A DNA stretch of 64,000 nt from Allacma fusca (Eukaryota > Arthropoda > Collembola > Symphypleona > Sminthuridae): assembly GCA_947179485.1 (NCBI GenBank), contig OX359245.1, positions 44,875,067-44,939,066 of the forward strand. The letters are read 5' to 3'. Position numbers and translations under genes: made by a program. The notes under the pieces are model-generated. The model searched no databases, was not told the origin of the DNA, and saw nothing but the letters and a program-made list of their open reading frames with translations. Numbering within the stretch: position 1 is the stretch's first letter; every line of letters starts with the position of its first letter. Below, in pieces: positions 60,387 to 64,000 of this stretch.

Positions 60387-63300
60387 TGCATTGTTTTTGA
60401 ATGGTTTAGAATTCTTTTAAGTGTACATTTAAGTTCAAAACAAATGTTTGAATGATTTGGTGAAATTGTAGAAATAATAATTTTGTAGTTTTAACTGCTA
60501 AATCTATGTGGTATAGTACCACACATTTAATCTTCTAAAATTACAGCCCACGTCTGAGCTTTAGTATATAGGAAATTAATAACAAGGATGTTCACAATAA
60601 ACCTTTGCGAGATTAAAATGTCGAAGAAAATAATCAAGTCTAAAAGTAATTCAACTGGAACAATTGGGTAGTCGTTACTTATGAAACCACCGTTTTTTTA
60701 AACAGTTGTGAATCGTACATACATATGACTACAAGAGTGTAATACCTGGCTAGTTTGTAGTAAAATGTATCGTTTAGCGTATGAACATACCGTCATTTTC
60801 GTCATCAGGATGGTCAAGCAATGTTTGTACTTACTATATGTGTCTGTGTATAAGCTGAAAAAGCTAGGTGAAGTTGAATATTGTGTAGGAATACATTTTC
60901 CTTTACTGCCTTCAAGAAGCGAAGGGAATTTTCCACGTGTAAAATCCTGAATGTAAGGCTACTTCGTTTATCCTAAACATTGCATGAAAGATCATACTTT
61001 TTAATACATGGTATTAAATTTAGTTTAAATACAGTGTGGGTTTCAACGAGAGCATCAGGGATCACATACATTGAAAATCCTTTAAAGTGGGTTCAGTGGG
61101 ATGCTAATGCAGATGGCACTATACATCTTACTACTATGTATGAAATGCACATGTACGCAATTTAATAATGCTATTATAAAGGGAGTGCCATCTAACAACA
61201 ACTATCGTGATCTATCAACTCAGGGTCGGATTGAGCTTCTGTAAGTGTAGGCACTTATTGTTAGTATCTGGCTCAATGTCCCTACAGACTTATATGTTCA
61301 GTTCCTTCGATGAGTGGATATTATCAATGTATGCTGACTTCTCCGCCATGATAGCCATTGGATCTACCCTTTACAACATTCAGCTATCAATGGCATGCCT
61401 TGAAAAAATAAGGTAAACCAATCCATGAGAATCCTACGTATATACACTAAATCGGAAAACATATCTTTATAAAAAATCTAAAAGGTCTAGATTGTGAATT
61501 TTATAGAAACATAAAAAACGAGAGAACCTTCTGCCATCTTCATTGAAACATGCAATTATTTAACCAGTTGTACAACAAGATTTTATCATCCCTTTTCACT
61601 TTTCGTAGGGTGGTCTTGTTTCTGAATCTGGTTTTTAGTAACGCCGCGACCATACGTCTGGCGGATAAAATACCATTTCCGAGGAACACCATGTTTGGGA
61701 TTGGTTAGTTTTGTTTTCACTTGGACCCTCCTGGCAATGTACATCCGCTAGTATGATGGAAATGTCCGAAGGTGTAATCCGTGAGTATGAACTTAGCGTG
61801 GAGAAGTCCCACAGGGTTCTGTCCAGGTCCTGTAGAAGTTTGAGGGTCCAAGTTGGTTCTACATTTCCAGTTAAAAAATCCACCGTAATGGCCGTTATGA
61901 GTGTACCTATTCTGGATTTCTTAAATGTATGAATTACATTACCCTACCCATCACCTCCAAAACATTACCTCCCAATATAACATCCTTATCCATGAATAAT
62001 TTTTGTTTACCCCCCCCCCCACCTTTCTGCTTAGCATTACTCTCCGTAGCCCACCCCATGCTCAATCTTACCCTCACCATCAAGAGCTTTAACCTCCGCT
62101 GCTGTTACCTCCAGTATTAACCGAGGCCTGCTTGAGCTGTTAAATTTAAAACTTAAGATAAAGATTAAAAGACGCGCTTTTATTTAACCTCTTCAAAACT
62201 GAAACTGTATATAGTTAACCCTTTTTTCTTACTGCTGGTTTTAATTTTTTTTAGAAATAAGTTCGTAATTATGTTGCCTTTCCAATGAGAGTGCAAATTT
62301 TCGTATTTGCATAATTTTACAGTAAATTGTGCACAGCCGTACCCTATAATTTTGTTAGAAGTTAAAGTTCCATTGAATTACCCAAATCCGCAAAGATAAC
62401 GGTATGCATAGTTGGATAATGTTTTACGAGGTGTTACATACACTTTGTCTTCCCCAGCGTATATACATATGTAGGGCGATGAGTCTATAAAACATACGCG
62501 ATTGTCCCAATTTTAAGCAAATTTGTTTCCAAATTTTTTACAAATTTCCTCTTGACCAGTTTCAAAAATTGCAGTCATAATCGTCTGATACGTGGAACAA
62601 AGTCGAGAAATTTTTAGATTCAAATTTTTATTTCTCGCCAAATTTGTTCTCAGACTTCTTTTGATGATCATTTGTAGTAAAATTCATTGGTTTTCAGAAG
62701 TACTTTCAGATACAAATCTCTATTGAAAACAATTACTGAGGTTTTGACCTTGACATTTTTCATCGTCCAGAAATATATCCAAAATGGTTCATCGGTAGCA
62801 AATTTTAACCGGATTCATTGAGCGAGTCCTAAATTGTAGCCACAGGAACTGAAAATGTGAGGGAAAATTTGGGAATTGAATTAAGAATTAAATACTTTTT
62901 GTATTTGTTTTAATATTGCGCTACAATGTTATTAGCACCTAAAGCTTAACTGAATACAATGGACTTATTGTGTCATGGAAAATTCAGGCATCAATACTGA
63001 CATGTGTGAACTTTTACCTGCTTGGGTTATTAAGCTTATTAAACTCTAATATGGTAGTGGCTTCGTAATGAGTCTCTAAATACAGGTGATATTCTGTGGC
63101 TTACATTCATAACATATGGGTCGCATTTTAGTATCACAAGTTCTTTCATACGCAATGACTGGAAGTAATTCGTAAAACGTGCTGCTGAATTATAGCAACC
63201 ACTCCAAATTGAGGTAATTATCGCTGGTATGTCTGGACCTTTTGCCGTGACCAAGTTTAATAAAAAACTTAGGAACTGTACCTACGATGAATTACGTACA

Positions 63301-63573
63301 GGAATGATAGAGCTTCCTGTATTCCAACTGCGTACTTATAGTTTCGCCATAATCACTGGAGGCAGGAGACACCGGAAATCCTTGAACTTATTGCTGGCGC
63401 CCGGATAAGTGCAGAAATCATTTGTTTCACTCCAGGAGTGATTCCCTGATATAATTATCAATAATAATTACATATGTTACTTATGGAACGAGCTACCTGT
63501 ATTTTATTTACTCTCCGATGTTGTAATACCCTCGTGCTACGTAGCCTGCCTCTGCATCGTATGTTACAAAATA
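60387..63573. other. no supportable gene; scattered open frames
   Basis: AT-rich. The only structure worth noting is an open segment at about 61276-61411 with a donor (AG|GTAAAC) that would join in phase to 61610-61705, giving a hydrophobic peptide. I see no family signature. A C-run lies near 62010. Confidence 0.4.
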
Positions 63574-64000
63574 CAGTCAAATCTCTCTATAAGGGAGTAC
63601 TCTATAAGGGAAAACTCACTATAAGGGACATAATTGGTTGGTCCCGGCAAAATGCCCATATAACTACATGTATAAGACTCGGCTTATAAGGGATATGTTT
63701 ATAAGGGAAAACTCCCTATAAGGGAACATATTTCAAGGTACGGTGGAGTGGTACACACATTCTATAACGGATTTTCAAAAAATAATTGGTATGTGTGCAG
63801 TCGTTTCCACCAGAATTTGGAAATAAAACGTGAAAACTGCATACTAAGCGTATTTTTGCACTTCAGTTTCCAGTTAACCACGATGTCTCGGGAGATTGAA
63901 TGTGAACTATTACCGACAGTATTGTATAAATTTATTAATATTTATTGACCAATATTTAAAATCAAGGAATACGTGACTTTAAAATGTGCAGCACTAAACG
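63574..64000 (+). mobile_element. terminal region of a pogo/Tigger-like transposon (partial)
   Basis: CAGTCAAATCTCTCTATAAG, preceded by TA (63572-63573), starts a stretch of four to five imperfect CTATAAGGGAAAACTC units running to about 63730. CAGTCnAACCTCnnTATAA ends with internal ATAAnGGAAA-like repeats and TA target sites are typical of pogo/Tigger elements of the Tc1/mariner superfamily. The rest, including any transposase, would lie beyond the window. Confidence 0.45.

Noticed and set aside
61635-61932. Overlapping plus- and minus-strand ORFs of 73-82 residues
   Set aside because: Both strands are open at once, which is typical of a compositional effect. No domain or splice logic favours either.
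1-64000. CRISPR arrays, operons, rRNA and tRNA genes
   Set aside because: The window is spliced eukaryotic nuclear DNA. No direct-repeat/spacer pattern and no rRNA or tRNA cloverleaf was seen by eye. A tRNA scan was not possible here.

Overview
The window looks like nuclear DNA of an invertebrate, most likely an arthropod, and an AT-rich crustacean such as a copepod is plausible. It is AT-rich, its genes are split by short GT-AG introns, and it carries a full-length invertebrate-type dystrophin, an ADAM10/17-family gene, CYP2-clan cytochrome P450s and several small DNA-transposon relics. I cannot name the species from sequence alone.

Layout. Positions 3132-41435 (+) hold one dystrophin gene. 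I could follow 57 coding exons whose splice phases all agree and which read as about 3,576 residues: two calponin-homology domains, a long spectrin-like rod broken by acidic and proline-rich hinges, a WW domain, the EF-hand region, a ZZ zinc finger and the C-terminal coiled coil. Two alternative first exons (3132-3237 and 5865-5901) both splice in phase to the first CH exon at 9661. A small two-exon gene of unknown function (42907-43888, +) follows. Converging on it from the minus strand is a nine-exon ADAM10/17-like gene (44355-47817). Its zinc-binding motif has lost two of the three histidines, its disintegrin domain is cut short, and it ends in a hydrophobic tail.

From about 48 kb the sequence is gene-poor and rich in relics: a duplicated promoter-like block (49093-49585, repeated at 57203-57722), about four tandem copies of a ~355-bp repeat (50119-51290), a 409-bp MITE with perfect 3-bp target duplications (52256-52664), a dead copy of the first exons of a P450 (53428-53920), an intact six-exon P450 of 483 residues (54324-56169), and a second P450 that is a pseudogene (57790-60386). 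The last 3.6 kb contains no gene I can support, apart from what looks like the end of a pogo/Tigger-type transposon starting at 63574 and running off the window.

The genes do not form a pathway. Dystrophin links cortical actin to the membrane dystroglycan complex, the ADAM-like protein is probably a cell-surface pseudoprotease, and the P450s are ER monooxygenases. The clearest unusual items are the pseudoprotease ADAM, the unknown 258-residue protein, a large extra open exon candidate inside dystrophin, and the P450 birth-and-death cluster. I saw no sign of a wholly new biological system.
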